From Gymnorhina tibicen (Eukaryota; Chordata; Aves; Passeriformes; Artamidae): a stretch of 64,000 nucleotides of DNA. The translations under genes and the position numbers were made by a program. The stretch lies in the NCBI GenBank assembly GCA_013399875.1, contig VXAZ01005702.1:1281768-1345767 (forward strand), read 5' to 3'. How positions within the stretch are numbered: the stretch's first letter is position 1; every line of letters begins with the position of its first letter. The notes under the pieces were generated by a model that was given only the letters and a program-made list of their open reading frames with translations, did not search any database and was not told the origin of the DNA. Of the stretch, positions 13,570 through 24,509 are shown piece after piece.

Positions 13570-14769
13570 TCAGTTTCATAGCTTTTTAAAAAAACCTTTA
13601 AATGGATGTAATAGTCCCTTTGTTGAAGATGGAAAATAGCCTACAAATAAGTGTCTTTGTAATTAAATGTGTAACGTGTCTAAGAAAAAGGATTGTTCAA
13701 CTTCATTCGTGAAATTGATAGCACCACAGTCTAAAGTCATTTAGCCAAGTTTTCTCCCTCAACAATGCACAAGAACAGAGATTTTCTTCCTTTTTTTTCC
13801 CCACTATTTTATTTTATTTTGCCCAGCAATAAAAATTCACTGAAGCTTATGCACTACACTGCAAGAGAGGAAACTGGAAGCATTTAGGGAATGACCTGCT
13901 GTGTTTCATCCACAGTGAAAGTCCTTGTTTTCTTGGGAATTAGTATCTACAACAGCAAGCATATCACCAGTCTTGGAATACCAGCCTGGTCCCAGAGGTT
14001 TAATTCAAAATAACAAACCAGACATGTTTTCTGTCATCACTTACACACTACTTTCCTGAATGTAACAGATATTTCCTCAAAGCAATGTCTCTACACAGCA
14101 TTGTATTGTGTTCCACATTGCAACACCTGTGTAAGACTGTGATGATCAAAGACTGTGTTCTTTGAGCCCCCTGCTTTTTTTCTTCTTCTTTTTTTTTTTT
14201 TGCCCCTGAATCACGGATCTGGCTTGGGGAAGCAAGGGGTGGTGAATACTGCTTTTTCTACTTTTTCTGTCATTATCCTAGAATTTCATCTGCAGGTTCA
14301 AGTGCAGAGTATTCCTTTCCTTTGCTATAGTTGAAGCTGATGAGGTTGTTGTTGCATACTCAAAACAGTGGCAGGATGACTCAAAACTGGGATGCTTCAT
14401 ACAGAATTGATACTGCCATTTATATGACTTCATTCAGGGAGACTCACAAAGCCAATGCCCCAAAAGAAGATGCTGTAGCAGTATGATTTGCACAGGATCC
14501 AGAATAGTAATGTCAGGAGAAAGCTAGAGAAGCCAAGTTGTAATGCAGAAGATATTAATCTCCTTCAGATCCAATGGAAAATTCAGGGAACTAAATCCCT
14601 GTCTTTTGGTGCAGGGTTAGGTAACTTGTATTTGGAATTATTAATTGGAATAACTTAATTATTAATTGCATAGCTTGAAATTATTCCAGAAAGTTTATAA
14701 CACAGGGAACCATTTTTATCCAAAACTAAAGCTAAGACACTTCCTCCTCTCATGTATTTGCAGCAGCTT
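13570..14769. other. Unique non-coding DNA, no gene seen
   Basis: Nothing assignable. There is a T-rich pyrimidine run at about 14177-14201. It lies just downstream, in minus-strand terms, of the candidate gene's poly(A) site. Confidence 0.55.
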
Positions 14770-14821
14770 GGAAAAAAACAAACAGAGGCCACTGCTTCTT
14801 CTAGCAGGATCCATCTTTATT
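14770..14821 (-). terminator. Poly(A) signal and downstream U/GU-rich element
   Basis: On the minus strand a canonical AATAAA occupies 14821-14816. About 20 bases further comes a CA-containing stretch suited to cleavage (around 14797). Next is a U/GU-rich element (CTCTGTTTGTTTTTTTCC, about 14787-14770). The order and spacing match a complete vertebrate cleavage and polyadenylation site, about 290 bases beyond the stop codon at 15110-15112. It supports a real minus-strand 3' end here, though AATAAA alone is common in AT-rich DNA. Confidence 0.5.
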
Positions 14822-15109
14822 GCACCACTCCAGTATTTATATGTTTCTACTATGGGAAAGTTTAAAGAAAGCCTTGGGAAAATGCAGAAGGACAGACAAA
14901 ACAGCTGTACCACCAAACACCTGGCAGGCAGACTTCTCTGCCCCTTATCAGCTATTCACTTAAACAATCCACCTCCCAGCATTCCAGGAGGCACAAGAAA
15001 AACATTCACACATGGTGTTTAAGGTTGCAGTAATTTCCCTGGTATGCATCTTTCCCAAGAGAACAGAAGGCCTTTATCAAAGTTAAGATAAACGTGACAA
15101 GTTGCTCTT
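14797..15109 (-). other. Candidate 3' UTR of minus-strand gene
   Basis: This is the sequence between the stop of candidate exon C and the inferred cleavage site. It has mixed composition and no repeat. It is inferred only from the flanking stop codon and poly(A) signal. Confidence 0.4.
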
Positions 15110-15254
15110 CTACACAGTACTCTCAGGATGGCTGCCACAGGCCGCTGCTTCTGCAGTACGCTTGTCAAAAATGTGGCCTCTCGGGTTGATGAATCCTAGT
15201 TGCTTGTATGGGCCTTCACTGACTCTATGGATGTCGCTAGGCAGATATGGTGCA
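15110..15254 (-). CDS. Candidate terminal coding exon C, unknown protein
   Basis: On the minus strand, a strong acceptor (CCTTTTTCTTATCCCTCCTAG type, AG at 15256-15255, with a TACTAAA branch-point-like word about 35 bases upstream) opens a frame. It starts with one leftover base and runs 47 codons to a TAG at 15112-15110. The peptide begins APYLPSDIHRVSEGPYKQLG and continues with FINPRGHIFDKR. It ends in PESTV, which fits a class I PDZ-ligand C-terminus (S/T-x-hydrophobic). Several CpG dinucleotides survive here although they are rare around it, which is mild support for coding. I do not recognise the family. The frame agrees with exon B, but exon B carries an in-frame TAA just before the junction. 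Confidence 0.45.
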
Positions 15255-15480
15255 CTAGGAGGGATAAGAAAAAGGAAAACATATTTAGTATCAATATTGA
15301 AAGAAACCCAAACATCTATTGTATGACGGTAAGTTGAATTTCCTCTGAGGTGCTTTAATTACCTAAATATAAAAGTTAACATTTTTCCCATTTTGAAAAA
15401 ACATTTAATGAAATGGTGTTTGCCTGGTGGATGTCTTCCATAATGTTTTATTTCCATATATATTTCCACTCCTTATTTAG

Positions 15481-15486
15481 GAGAGC

Positions 15487-15518
<32 letters not shown>
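15481..15518. repeat. (GA)n microsatellite
   Basis: A purine-only run of GA units with small interruptions. Such tracts can form triplex DNA and are length-variable. Confidence 0.95.
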
Positions 15519-15519
<1 letters not shown>

Positions 15520-15709
15520 CTTTATATCCAAGGGATGTGACCATGGAATGAGCAGAACAAATTAAACTCTGAACAAAGATTTCCTCCAAATAAGCCACAG
15601 TGCGAGCAGTAACCAACAAGAAATGGGATACAAGCTGATAAGAAAGCTTGCTTTATTGATTTTTTTTCCTTTGCCCCAGTTAGCTTAGGTAGATTCTATT
15701 CATCTGCTC

Positions 15710-15745
15710 ACTTAAATAGATATGAATACTTAAATAGATACGAAT
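15710..15745. repeat. 18-bp tandem duplication
   Basis: ACTTAAATAGATATGAAT at 15710-15727 is followed directly by a second copy at 15728-15745 that differs by one T-to-C transition. It is a recent local duplication with no obvious function. Confidence 0.95.
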
Positions 15746-18700
15746 GTGAACTCTCTAAGGTATTCCTAAGAAGTTCTCAGTAAAAATGTTTCCATATCAC
15801 TGCACTAAGAGAGCTTGGAGGTAGCTGACAGCTGCGAGTATATAAATTAAATGGAATATTATTGATATATTTGAAAAAAACAAAAACCATTTTTTCATCA
15901 AACTTTAGCTTTCCAAAATAGTTCAGTGGTGTAAAAACAACATTGTTTCATATTTTATAGCTCCAGATTTATGACAACATGCCTGTTTGTAACTCTACAA
16001 AGTAAAACTATTTGCCTTCGGAGTGATCCACATATTGTGTTCACAATATCTTATCTGCATAACAAGCATCTTCACTCATCTCTCCATGAGTGATTAGGGG
16101 TTTTTTTTATGAGCTTGTTAATTTGTCCCTGAACCCAAGTGGACAGCTATCCATGACTAAATTATTATGGCCATCTCTGGGAACAGGAGAACCTGATAAA
16201 TGAGGCCCTGATCCTAAAAGGGATGGTTGAGAAGCGTGAAGTGTTTCTCCACTTGTGCTTTTTGGAAAGTTTCTACAGAATGAGGTTTTAATTTTCTCCT
16301 GTGGTAAGGAAGCTTAGTCACAGCTAGGTTTCTTGGTGAAAATAGCAGAATTTGTTGCCTGGAGAAGTGCCCCAATATCAAATGACTTTGCAGTGAGAAA
16401 GGGTAAGTCTCTGCTTCTGCGTGCAAGATGATAGGCAATTCAGATGCCTCTGAGCAGCAGAAAGAGGCAAAATGCTTCTCTCAGCCTTGCCAAGTTGTGT
16501 GTGAAGGCAGCTCTGAGGGCTCACTTGGGCTGGCTTGGCTGCCACTGAGAGAAGACAGTGAGTTGGGGAAGGCAGCTCAGTGAGAGCCCATCATGGTCTG
16601 GAATACGGAGGTTATGTGGTCAGCTGTGATTGCTTTGTGCAATGAGGCAGACAGTAGAGGTGGGAGGGGTTTCTCCTAAACCACTCTGGTCGTGGCATTC
16701 AAAATATAACTAAATTAGGGAGGAGGAGAAAGGTCTGAAGGTTGTCCTTGGTTGGGACTAAAATGAAAATCCCACTGTGAAAGACAGCATGAACCCTTGA
16801 AAAATGAAAGGGCACCATTTCAGAAGTGTGGTCATGGGAACTTTGCCACCAGTGCATAAGAGAAACTTCACTAGATTAAATTAACTCCTTGCATTCCACA
16901 GGGGAGAGGGCTGGCTGGGTTAGAACCGCTCAGTATCTGCTGAATTTCTCTGGAGAAAAGGGAGGATAAGAAGAATCAGTTTAGGGAACATCTGTCCTGA
17001 TCTCCTAAGCTACCAGCTTCCTCTGTGTTACATAACTGCATTGCCTCCTCTGAGGGGCCCCTCATCTATGCTCTGTTCAGGCTGCAAGGGTGGCTGAAAT
17101 GCCATCTGTAACATGCACCGTCACTTGCTTTTCTGTGTGATGAGTATTGAACCAAAAGAAAGCCTCTTCCGTTCTGCTCTGTAACATTTTTTAATAACCT
17201 ACAAATAACAGCAGTGTGATAGCAATACACGCAGCATTTACTCTTTCACAGACCGAACAGCTAACTACAACAACCTGATGGTCATTATAAACCATTCCAG
17301 TTTGCAACAGACAGCTCTCATGTCATTTCACTGACATTGGTTGTGTAACTAACGTAACTTAAATACTTGCATGCTTACTTCACATCCACTCATACAGGCC
17401 AGTGAGTGCTCTGTTTATTTATTTTGCAGGAATTTTTAGCATCAAGGATAAAGTGGATTTTTTTCCTTTGGTTTGGGTAAGGCTTTGGGTCTTGAAAAAG
17501 GCTGTGCATTAATTCTGCATGCTTGCTAAATTAATTTTGAAAGCGAGGATATAGTACTATTACAGCAAATTTGCTGGTAAAATGTGATAAGGAGAATGCT
17601 GTTCTTCCAGCTATCTGCCAAGGACTCTGGACAGTAAGAACATGCCCAGTGTGCTGTTGCAGAGGCTTAACAAAAAAAAAAAAAAAAGTTTTGGTTTTTA
17701 GAAATATTTGTTTTAACTCAGTGGTTTACACAGCTTGTGGGAATGAAAGAACAAAGGTTACATTACTTGATGTTCTTCCATCTCTCAAACATGCTCAAAG
17801 CTCCTTCCATGTTCTCTTTTTAGGAAGTAGTAATAATAGACATCCAAAGAGTATCTATTATAATGAGAAAACAATACATTTCATTTAACATATTTAGTTT
17901 TGTAAGTGTTTTTTTTTTTTGCTATATTTCAATCATGCCTATTAGAAATGGATTGCACTGTAATTATGTTTAGATTTACCAACCAATTCCATTGAATGGG
18001 AGACCATGGAGGTCACTGCACTTCAACCTCTGGGTATCGCAGACATTTTAAACATCTGGCACTGCATTATTCGAACCGTCACACAGAACTAGAGAACTTT
18101 GAGTACCTGTTATTGTTCATGCAGGTTACGACAGATGAGATGTCAGTGGGTTTAGAGTGATGTTTCTCTTTTCTTTTTTTTTCCTGAAAGAATACAGCAC
18201 ATAAACATTGTGTACTTTTCTTGTCAATAAAAATTTGAAATTAGACAGGCTTAGAACATAAGATGTTTGATCCCTTGCTATAAATTGTGCATCATGAATT
18301 ATTTGCAGGGCTTTTCTAAGCTGATTCAATAAATACCAAAAATGCATAAAGCATTTGGATTAAAACCAGATTTTCTTTCCTTTCTTGATTGCACAGATTT
18401 TCATACCCCCAAAAGGCTCCTTTCCTATATAAAGAAGTATTTATATAGAAGGCCAGTACAGAAGCTTTTATATGTGTGTGTATAATTTTTTTTCTTCTTT
18501 GTGTGGTTTCTTCTTCATTTAATATATTGTTTCTTCTTTTTCTATTATATGTATTATTTTTTAAAGTAAACTTTCATGGAGTCCACAGTGTTTAATTACT
18601 CTTAAAAACTGTTGCCAGCTTCAGGATTTTTGACTTTCTTTCAGAGAAGTTCTTAAATACATGTTTAATTTTATACCAGATTGTAGATTCTAAGCCTACT

Positions 18701-18980
18701 AATATAGCTCGGAGGACCTGTAAATAGTCCCTTAAGTTGGGACTTTTAAGAGCAGCTAGAGAGAACAAAACCTTGAAAAGTGTTCATGGCAAATGTGAAG
18801 ATCACAGATCTCTATTCCTAAGAGAAATAAATGGATGACAATTGAATACTGAATACTAACACAATTTAATTAACACAGTTTTCATTTAGCTAAGTCATGT
18901 TCTTCCATTAGAGACATATTAACTTTAATTCTGAAATGAATTTTTACTTACTTATTGTAGTTGGGAAAGACTCAACTTAC

Positions 18981-19099
18981 CTTTAGCCACAGGTTCCAGA
19001 CTTTATTTCATGGTCCAGTTTTTTGTGGAAGGATGTGTACAGTTTGGAGGTAACGGACATTTTATGACATTCCGCATAGGACAGTTTACCTGAGAATTT
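18981..19099 (-). CDS. Candidate coding exon B with in-frame TAA at its end
   Basis: On minus, acceptor TTTTTCTCCCCCAG (AG at 19101-19100) and a near-perfect donor AAAG|GTAAGT (GT at 18980-18979) bound 119 bases. The frame set by the ATG in exon A enters in phase 0 and reads KFSGKLSYAECHKMSVTSKL, then YTSFHKKLDHEIKSGTCG. It then meets TAA at 18985-18983, leaving two bases (AG) before the junction. Those two bases are exactly what exon C needs to continue in its open frame. The product is thus either a 43-residue peptide ending here or a truncated form of a longer one. The stop lies within 50 bases of the last junction, so nonsense-mediated decay would not be expected. Family unknown. Confidence 0.35.
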
Positions 19100-19127
19100 C
19101 TGGGGGAGAAAAACCTCCCCCGGAAAT
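19096..19127. repeat. 13-bp hairpin over the exon B acceptor
   Basis: Arms ATTTCTGGGGGAG (19096-19108) and CTCCCCCGGAAAT (19115-19127) pair over 13 positions with one G-T wobble, around a six-base loop. The pyrimidine tract and AG of the candidate exon B acceptor lie inside the structure. The hairpin could modulate splicing. Equally, a chance palindrome could have created the acceptor-like look. Confidence 0.85.
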
Positions 19128-19207
19128 AAGGGGAGGTAATGTACACATGGAAGATCAAAGAAAACAAAAGAAACAGAGAAGTAAGAGATAAAAATGAAAA
19201 AATCAAG

Positions 19208-19341
19208 TCATAGAACCATAAAATGGTTTGGGTTGAAAGCAACCTTAAAGACCATCTAGTTTCAACCCCACTGCTGTGCTGCTGTGGACAGGGACACCTT
19301 CCATTAGGCCAGGTGCCCAAAGCCCCATCCAACCTGGCCTT
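19208..19341 (-). mobile_element. CR1 LINE, 3' end fragment (minus)
   Basis: On plus it starts with TCATAGAACCATAAAATGG and continues through the GTTTGGGTTG, ACCTTAAAGACCATCTAG and GGTGCCCAAAGCCCCATCC segments. These are diagnostic of the CR1 3' end read backwards. It is less diverged than the 5222 copy. It lies in the candidate A-B intron, about 110 bp upstream of exon B in transcript terms. Confidence 0.93.
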
Positions 19342-21835
19342 CTGTATCCATATTCAGAGAAAAGCGTATCCATCTATTTCTTTGTGTTTTGAGGTTTATT
19401 TAAATTTTTCCTTTTTTTTTTTTTTAACATGCTTGCTGACACCCCTAGTTAGTCTGAACTTTTACTGTGACTCTAAATGGTTTAGATACACACCACTGAA
19501 GAAACAAACAGAGTACAGTATAAAACACTGAATTTTTATGTCCTGTCTTCACACATTGAAATCTTTCTATACATTTATTGTAATCAACATGAAATATGTC
19601 ACAAAATGTCTGTAAGGGTTTTTTCGGGGGGTAAGAAGAGGTTAAAGAAAAACAAGCAAACAAAACCCCTTGCCTAGCCCACACAATTTTCTCTTATTCA
19701 TTAGAGAACACAACACAAAAATGTCCAACCTTTTTTACAGTGGAAAAAAAAACAAACCCAAAACAAAACAAAAAACAACCCAGGTTAGGCTATCTACAAG
19801 TTACAGATATTACAGAGCTACCTACCAGACCATAGCATGGCTTTACGGATATTGTGTATAGCTGGCACAGGCTTGTGACAGATAAAGGACCACAAGATCA
19901 AGGGCCAGCAATTTATTGCCAAATCCAGAAGAGAAAACCAGAGAGCAGGGATATTTGAAAAATAGTCTATTGTGTTGTATCTGCAACAAATTATCTGCTA
20001 TTGGGTCTTATTCACAGCTCAGTAAAATCACTGGCACAGGGCTTGAAGTCAACATTGGTCTCTCCATGTAGTTTTCATATTACACTGTATCAAGGGATAT
20101 TATACTGTATCCAGACTGTTCACTGAATGCAGTACAAGGTTGCCAGGCCAGGAAAAGATCTTTTATTTTATTTATGTAAGATTTTAGAAGTATATTTTCT
20201 GTTAAAATATCTCTGATGAGATTTCAAAAGCCAGTGCTCACAGGCTCGTTTATTTCTTACAGACCAAATGGGATCATGAAAAGAATAAACATGGTCAGAA
20301 ATGAACAGTCCATCCCCTGCACAGATATGCAAGGTGATCAGAGAGTGCAGGGGCAGACAGGGTAGAGCATCCTGGTAAAGAAAAGAAACTCATCGTAGGC
20401 ATAGGTCATGCTGCAGACTTCCTGATTCACAAAGCAGGGAGAAATTGTCAGATAGAATGTGCCTCTTGAGTGCTGTTAGCAAACAAAGTCTGTTATGTTG
20501 CAGTATTAAGCCCCTGTGAGGTGGTGTGTGGGTGCTCCTGGGGGTTTAAACTGTAAATTACAGGGGCATACTAAACTGGTGTGTGTCTACACAGGTAGTT
20601 TCACTTAATTTAACTGTCAATCTAAATCATTTTAACATCATCCCTTAAGTTAAACCATTCATTCTTGGCAGCCTGCCTTTAAGACCTAGTTTTGCAATGA
20701 GTCCCTGATGGATCCTGGTTGAAGCTAATGGGTCTGTACGTGGTTGTAGAATAGCAATTGCATAAAACTCATTAAAGGGCTGGGGCTTATTTGGGTAAGC
20801 CCAGCTCTGATACCTATGCTTGTTGAGTTCTTTACACAATAATTGTTCCTCTTGACTTCAGTGGGACTATTTATGGGTTAAAGTATAGCTCAGCAAGGAT
20901 TTGGTTGCATGTAGGTGAAGGTGTTTTTTACCTTGCTGATGTTTCTCATCCCATCGAAACCAAGGTGACTACTAATGACTGTGGGTTACTTGAATGATGA
21001 AGAGTTTGCAGGAATGGAATGTTCTTTTGCCATGGGAATATCAGACATTTGCTTTTAGAGTCCCAGAAAGTCAAGCATAGAAAAAAGAAAACTTAGAGCA
21101 TTTAGAAAAAAAAAAATTATTTTCTCTGTCATGTACTTTGGCAATATTCCTAGAAAAACTGGGAATAACTCCTTATGATCTTTATTTCTGGGTTAGAGAA
21201 AATGATTATTTCTCTGAAGATGAAAAACTCTAAAAGTCAGATCCTGTCCTAGTCATCTACGCTTGCATTTTGGAGAGGAAGGTGCCACCGGTCAGAAATA
21301 CACACACTTTATGACATAAATGCTATACAAACTTCATAAAATTTGGATCTGGGCACAAAGGTTTATGCTTTCCTATCCAGGTGCAAAGCAGTACAGCTGA
21401 TCTGATTAATGCCAATACCCACCCTACCCATTTTAAGAGGCTGACAGATCATGCACAGCAGCACAATGAAATAAGTGGAATTACTTATGTAAGTGCTCTC
21501 CCACATAAAGCCTGCAAAACTCAATCTTGCCATGATTTCTTCACTATCCCTGCTGTGCAGTGTTAACTGGTGAGTCATGTCTGTCTCTAAGATGTACTAA
21601 AATGTTCCAGTGTGGAAAGAGAGGACTCCTGTCCACAGAGAAAAAGAGTGCTCTGCTTCAAATTATTTTGTTGTCATCCAAATTTCAGCTCAGCTGCTTT
21701 TTCAGTTGGTTAAATCATATGAGTGATAGGAATTAAAAAAAAATTTATAAGATGAATACAAATATCTATAAGAACATGCACTTGCAGTGCATTTGTATTA
21801 CAGACCATTAGACATGGATACATTAAGTCTCTTAC
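19342..21835 (-). other. Part of candidate intron A-B
   Basis: AT-rich sequence with an A/C-rich patch at about 19741-19782. It also holds an imperfect direct repeat, ATATTACACTGTATC at 20077-20091 and 20097-20111 (one mismatch). A minus-strand open stretch at 20645-20839 has no splice support and is not called. Confidence 0.35.
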
Positions 21836-21916
21836 CTTTAAATTTTGCATTTCAGCTCTTCTTGGAAGGTGGGGATGTCAGAATTTACTTAACTGAGACA
21901 TATTCTGCTCTCATTC
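21836..21916 (-). CDS. Candidate exon A with start codon
   Basis: On minus, a strong acceptor (TTTTTTCTTTCCAATAG, AG at 21918-21917) and donor (AAAG|GTAAGAG, GT at 21835-21834) bound 81 bases. All three frames carry stops in the 5' part. After an in-frame TGA the last 15 bases read ATG CAA AAT TTA AAG (21850-21836) and pass in phase 0 into exon B. The ATG has a purine (G) at -3. This is the shape of an exon holding the end of a 5' UTR and the first five codons (MQNLK). The acceptor implies at least one more 5' exon; a strong but unpaired donor exists at 22848/22847. Confidence 0.33.
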
Positions 21917-24321
21917 CTATTGGAAAGAAAAAATCAGAGAAAATCACATTGACTTCATTGGAATTATTCAAGATTTGCCTTAAATAAGATAATTCTTTCC
22001 ACACTCGACAAAGCAACCTGGATATAAGTGGACCGTCTTCATGATAGATCTAACCCTGGTATCTGTGGAGGGTGTATAAAGAAAGTTGATCCAGGGGATG
22101 AATAGCTCCAGAACTACGGATTTTCTGCCTTTGAGAAAGAGGAAGTAAATCCATGTACTTTAATCTCATTGAACTTTATTCTTTGGTTTCCCACCAGTTC
22201 ATAAAGGTAGTGGAAAGCATCAGAATATCTGTTCTGCATAAAGCTGAAAAACTCTGTCTGTCACAAATACTTTTACTTATCATCACACAAAGCCTGCTTA
22301 ATAACATGTATGGCTATAAGAATTCAAATCTTCAGGATTCTATAAGCTTTTATGTATATTAAACAAATCTTTCTGTCAAAGGAGGACATGTTTTCGTAAC
22401 ACAGTGAAAGATTTTAAGAATCTGGGCTCTAGTAAGGAGTCATTTAACACTTTAGAAAACTTATCCCTTCATCATGCCATGAAAATTAATCACAGCATCC
22501 ATATTCAAATTGTATCCTGAAGTTAGTTGATAACACAAAGGCAAAGGAAAGACAAAGGGGTGATCTTTGAATCCTGAATGCATTTACACAGGAAAATAAG
22601 ATGATATTTCACGAACACTTTCAACTGATAGAACACACACAGAGGAGAAATGATTAAACTGAAGCTGTATCAGACCTGAAGTAGGAGTATTAACACAGAA
22701 ATTCATCGTGGGAATTAATTTTGTTGTATGAAGAAACAGAAGGATGAAACATCAAACTGAATTGCCTACTCCTTTTCCTGTGAAAAGAGGGGAAGATGGC
22801 AATGTATTATGTTGTGGGATTCAAGCTATCTCTGTTCTTTGCCTTACCTCTGCTGCATGCTTTCAGAAAAATCAATGATTTCGTCACTGGACTTCAGTTC
22901 TGCATCCGTAAAACAAGAATAATTGCCTATTTCTTGTCTAATTGGGCTACACAGGTATAAAAGGAAGCATGGTAATGTTATTATCTCCCTCAGAACCTTT
23001 TAGTATACATGTAATAAAAGTATGAAGAAATATTTTCATGCCCCCATTTTATCTGTAGAAAGGAAAAGAATTTCCAAACAGCTGAGCTGACATTGTTTGT
23101 CCTGTTCTGATTGCCTATCTTTGCTAGACCATGCACTTACTATTGGCTCTGTACAAACCTTCTGGTGTCTTTTTTGCCCATTTGGACATACAGCCACCTC
23201 TTCTGTGTTTGATGTTAGTATTTTAACTTGATTCCATGTTAAGCCTGTTTATTCATCTTAAACATGCAATGACAAAAAGCCAAAAACTTTAGCAGATGGA
23301 AGGTTTTCTGGTGTATTTTCTGACTTTCCAGGATGCTGATTTCTGAAAGCCAGGAAATACAGGATTTCTGTCTTTTCTGGGGCAGTCCATAGCCAATGGG
23401 AATTATCTGCAAATTCTTCAGAGGTAAACACCTTGTTAGATACAGCTGTATTGAACTGATCCAGGGATTAGTTGGAACAGATTGGCAGAGCTGTGCTTAT
23501 GATAAAAGAAAAAAAAATCTGGGAGGACTGCAGGAGGGAAGGTGAAGGGAAAAGTGAAAGAAAGGAGCATGTACACTCTCTGAAATACTTGATAGCCCTT
23601 ATTTCATGCTCTGTTGAGTAGGTTGTGGCAGTAAAGAGGCAAGAAAGTTTTCCTGTGTGGGGAACTGTCTGAAGTTGTTTACCCATAATTCACAGGATGA
23701 CAAATATTTTAAGTCTGCATTTCCTCTTTTCAGAGCTATTAATTTAGGTTACTTTCTGGAAGTTCTTGATTCTGATCATACAGAAACTGAGAAGAATTCT
23801 GCATAACTTTCCATGTAAAATGTAAAATTCATGCCCTCCAAATCTTATCACATATCCAGGGGTTTGAAGGAACACTCAGATCCCACTAATGGAACAGTTA
23901 CCTTGACTTTGCCATATACTGGATCACAAACTTGAGAGAGCTTATAGCCTTTCGTAGGTGTATTCCATCACATGGATCCTGGCATCACAATGTAGCATGC
24001 GTAACTCCACAGACACAGGAGGAAGGGCAAGTGCAAGGTAATAGCTACTTTTCTTCCTTTAATCTAACTGTGTCCTCACGCCAGGCTGAGTCCTCCCAAT
24101 GCTTTTTCCTTCTCATGCTGCTCACTTCCTTCTCAGCCAGCTCATGCACAGGTAATTTGTTTTCTTTATAAAATCTGTTGATCCTTTTCACTTCTGAATT
24201 TTACACAAGTTTTGTCAGATGATATTTTTTTTTCTTCCTGTAGGCAGTAGCACAATGCACTTTTCCTCTCAGTGAATGCAGGGAAGCCACGACGTCTGTG
24301 TGTCACTGACTAGACATAACT
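21917..24321. other. Unique DNA; possible 5' flank of the candidate gene
   Basis: Mostly unassigned. On minus, a good donor (CAGAG|GTAAGG) ends a possible upstream exon at 22848, but no clear acceptor, promoter or CpG island marks its other end. Open stretches at 23468-23686 and 23932-24171 look random. Confidence 0.4.
22870..22960 (+). mobile_element. Possible ancient MIR-like SINE remnant
   Basis: A segment reading roughly GTCACT, then CTTCAGTTCTGCATCCGTAA, then AAGAATAATTGCCTA resembles the central MIR wording (cards in order: sodium-style GTCAC, CTCAGTTT, CATCTGTAAAAT, GGATAATA). The match is loose and from memory. MIR-type copies in birds are very old, so this could be chance. Confidence 0.25.
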
Positions 24322-24349
24322 ACAGGTTCCCACTGAACTGGGAACCTGT
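24322..24349. repeat. Perfect 11-bp inverted repeat (hairpin)
   Basis: ACAGGTTCCCA (24322-24332) and TGGGAACCTGT (24339-24349) are exact reverse complements around a six-base loop. No family or gene nearby explains it. Confidence 0.97.
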
Positions 24350-24487
24350 CCCTTCAATCTGCATATGCACAGTGCAATTAGTTTGACAGGTAAGGTCAAA
24401 GGCTTGTGGCGTATCAAGCATAATCAACAGTAGTAGTCTTGTCAGCAGTCAGTAAATTCAGTTTTCAACTGCAGGGAAGAGGCCTTC

Positions 24488-24509
24488 ATATATATATATA
24501 TGTATATAT
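24488..24509. repeat. (TA)n microsatellite
   Basis: A TA run interrupted once by TG. Confidence 0.9.

Larger units (their letters stand above)
15255..18980 (-). other. Candidate intron B-C
   Basis: If the exon calls hold, this 3.7-kb GT-AG interval is an intron. It holds the GA microsatellite and the 18-bp tandem duplication listed separately. It also holds a GC-richer unassigned patch at about 16440-17100, an A-run at 17672-17687, and otherwise AT-rich unique DNA. No further convincing exon was seen in it. Confidence 0.35.

Noticed and set aside
15130..15200. Plus-strand ATG in good context within exon C (starts MAATGRCFCSTLV)
   Set aside because: The frame stops after 23 codons and lacks a partner donor; the minus-strand reading has better splice, frame and poly(A) support.
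22848..22960. Upstream coding exon for the minus-strand candidate, using the donor at 22848
   Set aside because: The donor is strong and one frame is open, but no good acceptor pairs with it without a stop, and the segment overlaps MIR-like wording. Kept only as a possible 5' exon.
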